From positions 57,299 to 121,298 of the forward strand of contig NZ_JABYQT010000009.1 in assembly GCF_020075495.1 (NCBI RefSeq): DNA of 64,000 nt, in the 5' to 3' direction. This document shows, in pieces, positions 11,050-18,906 of this stretch (positions are counted from its first letter, which is position 1; each line of letters starts with the position of its first letter). The position numbers were made by a program, and so were the translations under genes. Below the pieces are notes generated by a model. The model was not told the DNA's origin. It worked only from the letters and a program-made list of their open reading frames with translations, and did not search any database. The DNA comes from Vreelandella aquamarina (GTDB taxonomy: Bacteria > Pseudomonadota > Gammaproteobacteria > Pseudomonadales > Halomonadaceae).

Positions 11050-12462
11050 TTATTTACTCAGCGCCTTGAACGCATCCAGCGCGCGCGCTCGGGCAGCCTT
11101 GTGATCCACGATGGGAGCCGGGTAGTCGAGCTGGGTCAGCATGTCCCGAGGCGGCGCGTGGCGCGCCTTGGCGGGTAGCTCGGCAAGCGCCGGCACCCAT
11201 CTGGCGATAAATTCACCGTCAGGATCGAAACGTTTCGACTGAGTGGTCGGGTTGAAGATACGAAAATAGGGGGCTGAATCCGTCCCGGTGGAGGCGGCCC
11301 ACTGCCAGCCGCCGTTATTGGCACAGAACTCGCCGTCGACGAGATGGCGCATGAAGAAGGCCTCGCCCCGCCGCCAGTCGATCAACAGGTGCTTGCTCAG
11401 GAACATGGCCGTGACCATTCTGAGCCGGTTATGCATCCAGCCCGTTGTCAGCATCTGGCGCATGGCCGCATCCACCAGCGGATACCCCGTACGCCCCTCG
11501 CACCAGGCCTTGAAGCCTTCGTCATCCTCGCGCCAGGCAAGCTGCTTGGTGTGTTCCTGAAACGGCTGATGGCGGCATACCTCAGGAAACCCGACCGCCA
11601 CGTGCTGATAGAATTCACGCCAGATGAGCTCGTTCACCCAAGTGGTCAGCCCCGCATCGCCATCGGCCAGATGGCCGCCGTTTTCGCTCATGACGGCCTG
11701 CAGACACTGGCGGTGAGAAATCATGCCCAGTGCCAGGTAGGGTGAGAGCTCGCTGGTGCCGCGTACCCCGGGAAAATCACGCTGGACACTGTAGTGACGG
11801 CCGCGAAAGCGTAAAAAACGCGCCAGATGATCGGCTGCCGTCTCTTCGCCCGCCGGCCATTCACGTCTGCCTGCCGGATTGTCATCGAGTGGCGGCAGCT
11901 CCGGCAGGGGGTCGCTTTCGACGGGTAGCCGTTTTTGCACCTCGGGAGGATCGCGCAGCTCGAGCTGCTCGGCGCTTATCTGTCTGTGCCACGCCTTGGA
12001 AAAGGGTGTGAAGACGCCGTAGTAGCCGCCCTTGCCGGTCAGCAGCGTGCCGGGGGCAAAAGCGACCGCATCATGATAGCCGTGGGCGGCAATGCCTTCT
12101 CTCTTGAAGGCATCCAGCACCGCCTGATCGCGGCGGCGTTCGTCGAGCGGGTACTCATGGTTGAAATGCAGCCGCGTAACGTGGTGCTCGCGAGCGATGT
12201 CCAGCAATGCCTGAGGCGCTGCGTCAAAACGGTCGATATCACGATGCAGCAGCGGAATGTTGAGTCCGCTCAAGGCGCCCTTGAGGGCGGCTACACCGCG
12301 GGCCCAGAAATCGATCTTGGTCGCCCCATGGCCGTGTGACTGCCACTGGGCAATGCTGCGCAGAAAGACAGCAATCACCGGCCCCTTGGCGGCGGCGGCG
12401 GCAAGCGCCGTATTGTCATGAATACGCAGGTCGCTTCGCAACCAGACTAGTTGAACGTCCAT
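11050..12462 (-). CDS. phrB: deoxyribodipyrimidine photolyase (class I CPD photolyase)
   Basis: Light-dependent repair of cyclobutane pyrimidine dimers using FADH- and an antenna chromophore. The 470-residue protein has an N-terminal antenna domain (VQLVWLRSDLRIHDNTAL) and a C-terminal FAD domain. The FAD and DNA-binding signatures are WVNELIWREFYQHV, GYPLVDAAMRQMLTTGWMHNRLRMV and CANNGGWQWAASTGTDSAPYFRIFNP. It lies 47 bp downstream of the MerR-family regulator on the same strand, so the two are probably cotranscribed and the regulator may control photolyase. A cryptochrome-like role cannot be excluded. Confidence 0.95.
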   Translation of the reverse strand: MDVQLVWLRSDLRIHDNTALAAAAAKGPVIAVFLRSIAQWQSHGHGATKIDFWARGVAALKGALSGLNIPLLHRDIDRFDAAPQALLDIAREHHVTRLHFNHEYPLDERRRDQAVLDAFKREGIAAHGYHDAVAFAPGTLLTGKGGYYGVFTPFSKAWHRQISAEQLELRDPPEVQKRLPVESDPLPELPPLDDNPAGRREWPAGEETAADHLARFLRFRGRHYSVQRDFPGVRGTSELSPYLALGMISHRQCLQAVMSENGGHLADGDAGLTTWVNELIWREFYQHVAVGFPEVCRHQPFQEHTKQLAWREDDEGFKAWCEGRTGYPLVDAAMRQMLTTGWMHNRLRMVTAMFLSKHLLIDWRRGEAFFMRHLVDGEFCANNGGWQWAASTGTDSAPYFRIFNPTTQSKRFDPDGEFIARWVPALAELPAKARHAPPRDMLTQLDYPAPIVDHKAARARALDAFKALSK

Positions 12463-12509
12463 GTTCTCTCCGCTAATACCAGACTCTGAGCTTGCCTTGG
12501 CCTGCAGGC

Positions 12510-13430
12510 CTACAGCACGCCCGACTCACGCAGCAGCGGCCTGAGACGCGAGATAGCCTGGGGGAGATCGTCTCCCAGGGTATGCACGGGCCCGCTTCGC
12601 AGCTCGCTATCGCGCAGTCTGGCAACAGCTCCACATACGCCAAGCGGCACGCTGAGCGCTTCGGCAGCATGAGGCAGCGCCGAATGGATGAAGCTGTCGC
12701 TCTCTCGCTGTCCGCTGGTCAACAGGACCATGGAGGAGTGAAGGCGAGCCACGGCCTGCGGCAGGTCTTCAAGCGGCAGAGAGTGATCCAGCATCTGGAC
12801 ACGATACCCCTGTTCGCTGGCCATCAAGGCAACCATCAGTACCCACAGGGGGCCGGGGTCGTCGGGCATGGCGCTAAGCAGTATCAGAGGGCCCCGAGTG
12901 GACTGATTGGCGTAGTGCAGGCGGGTACCTACCTGGCTGCGCAAGAAGGTTTCCAGTGTACGACGTACCAGATTATCCGGCTGTATGGCCCACTTGGTTT
13001 CCAGCGCCGACAGCACTGGTTGCCACAACTCGTTGACCACGATACTCAGTGGATAAAGTGCAAGGCTCTGGTGATAAAGCATTTCAAGCTTGGCCAGATC
13101 GAGTGCTTCGATGACTGCCTGAAGCTGCTGGCGTTGGCTTACCCAATCACCTGAGTCTGGCGTGGGCGCCTCGATGGTTTCAGGCTGGTCCAGCAGATCA
13201 ACCACCTGGCTGACCGGCACACCGCGGTTGAGCCATTGAAGAATGCGTTCGATACGGGCGATATCGTCCTGAGCGTAAAGACGGTGGCCTTTCGGCGTGC
13301 GTTTAGGACGAATCAGACCATAGCGTCGCTCCCAGGCGCGCAGGGTGACCGAGTTCACACCCGTCAAGCGAGAAACTTCCCGGATCGGGTAGAGCGGAGT
13401 ATCGGGTGGATGGGTCGCCTTGCTACTCAT
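12510..13430 (-). CDS. MerR-family regulator with degenerate B12-binding-like domain
   Basis: A 306-residue regulator of CarH/LitR architecture. The N-terminal MerR helix-turn-helix (about 12-80; REVSRLTGVNSVTLRAWERRYGLI) recognises DNA. The C-terminal half aligns in pattern with the helical and Rossmann cobalamin domains of light sensors of this class. The ligand motifs are missing. The W-x9-EH motif reads WAIQPDNLVRRT, and the lower-axial ExH region reads DDPG. It is therefore unlikely to bind adenosylcobalamin in the CarH way. The gene precedes phrB on the same strand and is divergent from a TIGR01777 epimerase gene. Regulation of these neighbours, including itself, is an inference. Confidence 0.8.
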   Translation of the reverse strand: MSSKATHPPDTPLYPIREVSRLTGVNSVTLRAWERRYGLIRPKRTPKGHRLYAQDDIARIERILQWLNRGVPVSQVVDLLDQPETIEAPTPDSGDWVSQRQQLQAVIEALDLAKLEMLYHQSLALYPLSIVVNELWQPVLSALETKWAIQPDNLVRRTLETFLRSQVGTRLHYANQSTRGPLILLSAMPDDPGPLWVLMVALMASEQGYRVQMLDHSLPLEDLPQAVARLHSSMVLLTSGQRESDSFIHSALPHAAEALSVPLGVCGAVARLRDSELRSGPVHTLGDDLPQAISRLRPLLRESGVL

Positions 13431-13821
13431 GGGCGCCTTTGCCTCTTGGTTGACTCGAGCTGCATGAAACCAGGCGTCATCAGGACGCCTTGCAGCGAAG
13501 TTGTTTCACAATCCATATCGTGTGCCGCTTGAATAAACGTGATTGAAGTACGTCTATCCTAGCTCTATTTGTACAATTTGTCGCTATTCGGTACAACCTT
13601 TGGATTTAAAGTCAACCTTATATAAATTTAAAAAATGTTCTAAGTGCGTGATGTTAATGGCACGATTGGTTTAGAAGCCGTTTGTAATCTATGTTGATAA
13701 GTTACTCAGGTTCTACAGGAATACTACTAAAGCTACTTCGGGTAAACATGAAGTGCTGACAGTGTATAGGTAGTGTACGCCGTTCTATTTACCTCGTGGC
13801 GGCATCGACAGGAGTGACATC
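13431..13821. promoter_or_regulatory. AT-rich divergent promoter region with TGTACA/TGTATA boxes
   Basis: A 391-bp spacer between the MerR-type gene and the epimerase gene, visibly more AT-rich than its flanks, with no convincing gene. GTACAA occurs at 13571-13576 and again at 13591-13596, exactly 20 bp apart; the first copy sits in the palindrome TTGTACAA. A second pair, TGTATA 13763-13768 and TGTACG 13774-13779, lies about 50 bp before the epimerase start. The boxes resemble half-sites reported for LitR/CarH-type regulators. Confidence 0.55.
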
Positions 13822-14724
13822 ATGCGTGTACTGATAACAGGCGGCAGCGGTTTCGTTGGCCGGCGGCTGTGTGAAAAACTGCTGGCGCTCGATCATGCGG
13901 TGCAGGTGGTGTCGCGTCATCCGCAAAAGACGCAGGATATCTTGCCCAGGGCCTGCGACATCCGCGACAGCGCGTTGGCGTTCATGGAGGCGCCGCCGCA
14001 GGCCATCGTTAACCTGGCCGGTGAATCGATTGCCGGCAAGCGCTGGAGCGAGGCGCAGAAAAAGCGCCTGGTCGAGTCGCGTACCCAGACCACCCACCAA
14101 CTGGTCGTGCTGTGCGAACAGCTCAAGGCCAGCGGCCAGCCGCTGCCTCGCGTCATGGTCAGCGGCTCTGCCATGGGCTACTACGGTGACCAGGGCAAGC
14201 GCGTGGTGACCGAAAGGACGCCACCTCATGATGAGTTTGCCCATCGGCTATGCGCCAGGTGGGAAGCCACCGCCCAGCCGGTCGAAGAGCTGGGCGTGCG
14301 GCTGGCGATTCTACGGACAGGGCTGGTGCTGGACAGCGGGGGAGGCACGCTCGAGAAGATGTTGCCTCCGTTCAAGCTGGGCCTGGGCGGACGTTTTGGC
14401 AGCGGTAAGCAGTTCATGCCGTGGATCCATCGCGACGACCTGGTGGACGCGATCCTCTTCCTGCTGGAAAACGATGGCCTGAGCGGTGTGTTCAACGGCA
14501 GTGCGCCGCACCCGGTGACCAATGCCGAATTTACCCAGGCGCTGGCCAGCCAGCTGCACCGCCCGGCCATTTTCCCGGTCCCTGCCTTTGTCTTGAAGGC
14601 AGGTCTCGGAGAGATGTCCCGGCTGCTGCTGACCGGCGCCGACATGCGCCCGGCGCGCCTTGATGAGGCGGGGTTTGAGTTCAGTTACCCCACGCTCGAC
14701 AAGGCGCTTGCGGCCATTCTCTAA
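13822..14724 (+). CDS. TIGR01777-family (SDR39U1/YfcH-like) epimerase
   Basis: A 300-residue extended short-chain dehydrogenase/reductase. The nucleotide-binding loop is MRVLITGGSGFVGRRL, with SGSAMGYYGD around the active site and PWIHRDDLVDAILFLLEN later. These are hallmarks of the YfcH group. The reaction is unknown for this family. ATG 13822 follows GGAGTGACATC. In other gammaproteobacteria members of this family occur near photolyase and MerR genes, as here. It converges on rapA with a 15-bp gap. Confidence 0.88.
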   Translation: MRVLITGGSGFVGRRLCEKLLALDHAVQVVSRHPQKTQDILPRACDIRDSALAFMEAPPQAIVNLAGESIAGKRWSEAQKKRLVESRTQTTHQLVVLCEQLKASGQPLPRVMVSGSAMGYYGDQGKRVVTERTPPHDEFAHRLCARWEATAQPVEELGVRLAILRTGLVLDSGGGTLEKMLPPFKLGLGGRFGSGKQFMPWIHRDDLVDAILFLLENDGLSGVFNGSAPHPVTNAEFTQALASQLHRPAIFPVPAFVLKAGLGEMSRLLLTGADMRPARLDEAGFEFSYPTLDKALAAIL

Positions 14725-14739
14725 TCGGCTGCGTGTGGA

Positions 14740-17685
14740 TCAGGCGTTCGGGTCCACGGTAATGATGACCCGAACGGAATCCAGGCGGAGCCGGGTATTC
14801 TCGATCGCCTCGCTCAGCGCGTTGCGCTCTTGCTTGAGCGCTTCCAGCTCCTCGTCGCGTACCGACGGGTTGTGCTCGGCGAGTGCGGTCAGGCGAGCAA
14901 GTTCGGCATCCAGCTGGCTGCGCATACGCGTTTCGGCAGCTTCCACGATGCTCGGCAGCTCGCGCTCCGCCTCGCCCTCTCCCTGACTCAGCAGCTCGCG
15001 CAGCTGGTCATGACGGCTCTTGATCAGATCACGCGCCAGCGACTTGTTGACCTTTTGCAGGTTCTTGCCCAGGCCGGTGAACGAGATCTTGCTGGTCAGG
15101 TTGGCCCCTGACTCATCGAGCAGCACACGCACGGCGGTGGGCGGCAAGAAGCGGTTGAGGTGCAGCGAACGGGGCGCCGGGCAGTGGGTGCGGAACACAA
15201 GCTCCGCCATCAGCCGGCCGCTGGGAATGGCGGGGTGGCGCAACAGGGCGAGCGCCGTGTTGCCCATGGTGCCATCCAGCACCCGGCCCATCATTTCACG
15301 CAGCAGCGGATGCTCCCAGGAAAGCCTGTGAATATCGTCGCGGGCCAGCGCTTGGGCGCGGCTGTAGGTGGCGGTAAACCCCTCTTCTCCTTTTACCAGC
15401 CCCGGCAGGCCATCGAGCATGTGCTGGCTGGGCTGCAGGTGGAAAAGTCCTTGGCCGATCTCCTGGCTATCCACGCCGAATACGTCAAGAGCGCGCTCGA
15501 CGTAGCGCGGCAACGCGGCATCTTCATCGAGTTCGCGCACCGCCTCGATGACCTCCTGGGCGCGCGCCGGACGGCAGGCGTTCAACTCCAGCAGACGGTT
15601 GCGGCCGGCATCACGCTCTGCAAGCTTGGCGGTGAACATCTCCCGCGTTTCTTCGATGATGTCATCCAGCATTTCGTCGTCTAAAAGCGCATCCGCCAGC
15701 GCGTCGCCAAAGGCGTCGAACAGGTCGCTTCCGATGCCGTGCGGCGCGCTGAACGCATCCATGCCTTCGTGATACCAGCGCAGCAGGCGCTCACCGGGGC
15801 TGCCGGTAAAGGTCGGGGCGTGGAGTTCGATGGCATGCTTCTGGCCGATACGGTCCAGGCGGCCAATGCGCTGCTCCAGCTGATCCGGGTGCTGAGGCAT
15901 ATCGAACATGACCAGATGACGGCAGAACTGGAAGTTGCGCCCCTCCGAGCCGATTTCCGAGCAGACGAGTACCTGAACGCCTTCCTCTTCATCGGCAAAG
16001 GCGGCCGCGGCGCGGTCACGCTCCACCAGCGACAGCCCCTCATGGAAGACCGGCGCCTGATAGCCACCCAGCACGCGCAGCCCTTCGGCGATGCCTTCGG
16101 CGGTTTCACGGTGGTGGGCAATTACCAGTACCTTGTCGTTGGCAAAGCCGGTGTCGCTGTCGTCGCTGAGTTTATCCAGCAGCCAGTTGACCCGTGGGTC
16201 GATATGCCACCAGGCCTCGCCGTTGAGCGGATCATTGCTGAGTTCGCGGTACATGGCGTCCGGGTAGATCAGCACATCCGGATGATCCATGCCGGTCTCG
16301 ATCAGAAGCTCGTCAAGATAGTCGTCGTCGCGCTCCAGGCGACGTATCACCCGGCGGTAGGCGGAAGGCAGCTCGAGAGGGGCCAGGTGCAAGCGCCGTT
16401 CAGGAAAGCCCCCCACGTGGCGGCGGCTGTTGCGAAACATCACTCGACCGGTACCGTGGCGGTCGAGCAGGGCGTCGCGCAGCTGGGAGCGGGCAGCGTC
16501 GTGCTGCTCGGCACTGGCCTCGGGGTTGCAGAGGGTCGCCAGCAATGCCTGGCTGTCGCGGTCATCGGCGACGGCCTCGACACGGGCGCGGGCATCCGGC
16601 GTGGCGGGCAGTTCATCCAGGGCATCAATGGCGCCGGCCACGGCGGTGTAGTGGCGCTCCTCGTCCTTGAAGCGTTCCAGGTCATGATAGCGCTCGCCGT
16701 CGAGCAGGCGCAGGCGGGCAAAGTGGCTTTCAACGCCCATCTGCTCGGGGGTAGCGGTCAATAGCAGCAGGCCGGGTATTTCGGCGGCGAGCTGCTCGAT
16801 GCACTGATAGCCCGGACCGCTGCCTTCGCTGCTCCAGTCCAGGTGGTGCGCTTCATCCACGATCAGCAGGTCGAAGCGGCTGGCCAGCGCCTGATCCTGA
16901 CGATGAATGTTGGCAAACAGCCAGCCCTGGCTTGCCAGGACCAGCTGGGCGCTTTCGAACGGGTTGGCGCTGCCGTGGGCCTGGCTCTGATGCTCGTCGA
17001 GCAGGCTCACATTGAGCGAGAAGCGGCGCAGCAGTTCCACCAGCCACTGGTGGGTGAGGCTGTCGGGCACCAGGATCAGCGCGCGCTCGACGCGCCCGGC
17101 CAGCAGCAGGCGGTGCAGGATCAGCCCGGCTTCGATGGTCTTGCCCAGGCCCACTTCGTCGGCCAGCAGCACCCGAGGCGCGTGACGGCGGGCCACTTCA
17201 TCGGCGATATACAGCTGGTGGGGGATCAGGTCGATGCGCGGCCCGGCAAAGCCCAGCGCGCTGTGCTGCTCGATGCGCTGAAAGTGGTGCAGGGTGCGAA
17301 AGCGCAGGTCGAACCAGTCGTTGCGATCTACCTGGCCGGTCAGCAGCCGGTCGCGGGCCTGGTCGAACTGCATGGTGTCGGCAAGCTTGGCTTCGGGCAG
17401 CTCGCGCAGCGCGCCTTCGCTGTCCTCGCCGATATAGGTAATCAGGCCGTTGGCTTCTTTGCTGTCATCAACGATCATCTGCCAGCCGTCGGCAGAGAGC
17501 ACCCGGTCGCCGCTGCCGAACATTACCCGGGTCAATGGCGCCTGACGGGTGTTATAGGTACGGGTTTCCTGGCTGGCACTGAACAAGATGGTAACGCTAC
17601 GGGCGTCGCAGTTAAGCACGGTGCCGAGCCCAAGCTCGGCTTCGCCGTCGCTAATCCAGCGCTGGCCGGGAGAAAAATCGCTCAT
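14740..17685 (-). CDS. rapA: RNA polymerase-associated ATP-dependent translocase RapA
   Basis: SWI2/SNF2 ATPase that binds RNA polymerase core and promotes its recycling. The 981 residues compare with 968 in E. coli. Tudor-like N-terminal domains begin MSDFSPGQRWISDGEAELGLGTV. Walker A lies in LADEVGLGKTIEAGL and the DEAH box in LLIVDEAHHLDW. Helicase motifs V/VI are VLVCSEIGSEGRNFQFC and QRIGRLDRIGQ. The RapA-specific C-terminal domain follows. The frame extends to 17733, but the family start is ATG 17683-17685. Confidence 0.96.
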   Translation of the reverse strand: MSDFSPGQRWISDGEAELGLGTVLNCDARSVTILFSASQETRTYNTRQAPLTRVMFGSGDRVLSADGWQMIVDDSKEANGLITYIGEDSEGALRELPEAKLADTMQFDQARDRLLTGQVDRNDWFDLRFRTLHHFQRIEQHSALGFAGPRIDLIPHQLYIADEVARRHAPRVLLADEVGLGKTIEAGLILHRLLLAGRVERALILVPDSLTHQWLVELLRRFSLNVSLLDEHQSQAHGSANPFESAQLVLASQGWLFANIHRQDQALASRFDLLIVDEAHHLDWSSEGSGPGYQCIEQLAAEIPGLLLLTATPEQMGVESHFARLRLLDGERYHDLERFKDEERHYTAVAGAIDALDELPATPDARARVEAVADDRDSQALLATLCNPEASAEQHDAARSQLRDALLDRHGTGRVMFRNSRRHVGGFPERRLHLAPLELPSAYRRVIRRLERDDDYLDELLIETGMDHPDVLIYPDAMYRELSNDPLNGEAWWHIDPRVNWLLDKLSDDSDTGFANDKVLVIAHHRETAEGIAEGLRVLGGYQAPVFHEGLSLVERDRAAAAFADEEEGVQVLVCSEIGSEGRNFQFCRHLVMFDMPQHPDQLEQRIGRLDRIGQKHAIELHAPTFTGSPGERLLRWYHEGMDAFSAPHGIGSDLFDAFGDALADALLDDEMLDDIIEETREMFTAKLAERDAGRNRLLELNACRPARAQEVIEAVRELDEDAALPRYVERALDVFGVDSQEIGQGLFHLQPSQHMLDGLPGLVKGEEGFTATYSRAQALARDDIHRLSWEHPLLREMMGRVLDGTMGNTALALLRHPAIPSGRLMAELVFRTHCPAPRSLHLNRFLPPTAVRVLLDESGANLTSKISFTGLGKNLQKVNKSLARDLIKSRHDQLRELLSQGEGEAERELPSIVEAAETRMRSQLDAELARLTALAEHNPSVRDEELEALKQERNALSEAIENTRLRLDSVRVIITVDPNA

Positions 17686-17799
17686 GATGCCTCGGGGAAG
17701 TCTACAAAAACGGGTCGTACGCTGCCGAGGCACGCCATCGGCAGCAGTAGGGCGGGGGATTCTAACGCAAAGGCGGCGGGGGATTAAGGAGTATCGCCG

Positions 17800-18603
17800 T
17801 CAATCTTCCAGCCAGCGCTCCAGGTGGGCGCGGGTAAGCTCGCCTACGTGAATATCCAGGGTGTTGCCCTGACCATCGAAGAGTATCGTGGTGGGGAGCC
17901 CGGGCGCTTCAAACAGCGCCATCAGCTGCTGGCCTGGATCGCGCAGGGCATGAGTAAAGCTGAGCGCTTCCGCGTCCAGGTAGCGCAGGATGGGCAGAAG
18001 ATCCTCGCCCTGGTTGATCACGGCAACCGTAACCCCTTCCTGCTCGGCCATCTCTTCAAGCAGCGGCATCTCCCGCCGGCACGGCGGACACCAGGTGGCC
18101 CACAGGTTGACCACGATCCGGTCACTGCCCTCGGCAAGCGAAGGCAGGTAGACCTCTTCACCCTCCAGGTTCTCCAGGTCGATCTCGGGTATCCGGCTGA
18201 TATCAGAAGCACTGCCCAGCGGGGATACCGCCATCAGAACAAGCCATACGCTGGATGCGCTAAGCAGCAGCGCGGTACTGCCGAGCAGCGCAAGAAGATG
18301 CTTGCGCAGCGCAAAAGCGCTCCAGAGAAGCCCGGCGAGCAGCCCGCCGATGCCGTGATAGCCCGGCTGCCAGAGCTTGAGCGCCTCTAAGGGAGTGGCG
18401 CTGTAGCTTTCCAGGTGGAGGGTGATATGGGCGATACGCGCGCCGATCAGCCAGGCGATGACCAGCCCGGTAAACCAGCGCTGCCGGGTTGTGGAGGGCA
18501 GACGTAGCAGGTAACGTGCGGCCAGCCATAGCAAAAGCGCGCAGCCAATGGCGTAAAGCCTGGGTAGTGAAATCAACAGCGGCCCAAGGGCGATGGCATT
18601 CAT
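17800..18603 (-). CDS. membrane TlpA-like thioredoxin fused to an Lgt-like domain
   Basis: A 267-residue two-part protein. The first 125 residues hold about four hydrophobic segments. These include AWLIGARIAHITLHLESY and LKLWQPGYHGIGGLLAGL, which resemble prolipoprotein diacylglyceryl transferase (Lgt) but are too short for the full enzyme. The rest is a TlpA/DsbE-type thioredoxin fold with WCPPC (Cys172 and Cys175) and GLPTTILFD, probably facing the periplasm for thiol reduction. ATG 18603 is favoured because the upstream frame extension has no ribosome-binding site. The gene is divergent from a small membrane protein gene. Confidence 0.78.
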   Translation of the reverse strand: MNAIALGPLLISLPRLYAIGCALLLWLAARYLLRLPSTTRQRWFTGLVIAWLIGARIAHITLHLESYSATPLEALKLWQPGYHGIGGLLAGLLWSAFALRKHLLALLGSTALLLSASSVWLVLMAVSPLGSASDISRIPEIDLENLEGEEVYLPSLAEGSDRIVVNLWATWCPPCRREMPLLEEMAEQEGVTVAVINQGEDLLPILRYLDAEALSFTHALRDPGQQLMALFEAPGLPTTILFDGQGNTLDIHVGELTRAHLERWLED

Positions 18604-18669
18604 GGTCTTTCCAATAAGCAGGTACACTAGAGACCATATCACGAGCGCTGCCTTTTACGGAGTTTGTCT

Positions 18670-18906
18670 ATGCCTCACCCCGCCTTTGATGTCCTGCGTG
18701 CGCTGGCCATTGGCTCCCAGGCTCTCGGCCTGGTCATCATCATCACTCTGGAAACCGTGCTGGGCGATGCCGCAAGGCCCTGGCAGGGGGGCACGCTTGG
18801 CTTGATGCTGACCGCGGCTCTGATACTTGCTCTGGTGCGGGTGTATCGCCGCAATCGGTTGCGCAAGCAGCGCGCCGAACGGCTTGGCGACCGCGACCAT
18901 GCCTAG
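18670..18906 (+). CDS. small membrane protein, unknown function
   Basis: A predicted 78-residue protein with two hydrophobic segments (IGSQALGLVIIITLETVL and GGTLGLMLTAALILALV). A basic tail RVYRRNRLRKQRAER suggests the C-terminus is cytoplasmic. ATG 18670 has CGGAG 8 nt upstream. The end overlaps the following lipoprotein start by 8 bp, which supports a coupled operon. I do not recognise a family. Confidence 0.6.
   Translation: MPHPAFDVLRALAIGSQALGLVIIITLETVLGDAARPWQGGTLGLMLTAALILALVRVYRRNRLRKQRAERLGDRDHA

Noticed and set aside
15739..16764. A 341-residue open frame antisense to rapA
   Set aside because: Shadow of the RapA helicase domain with no ribosome-binding site or family motifs.
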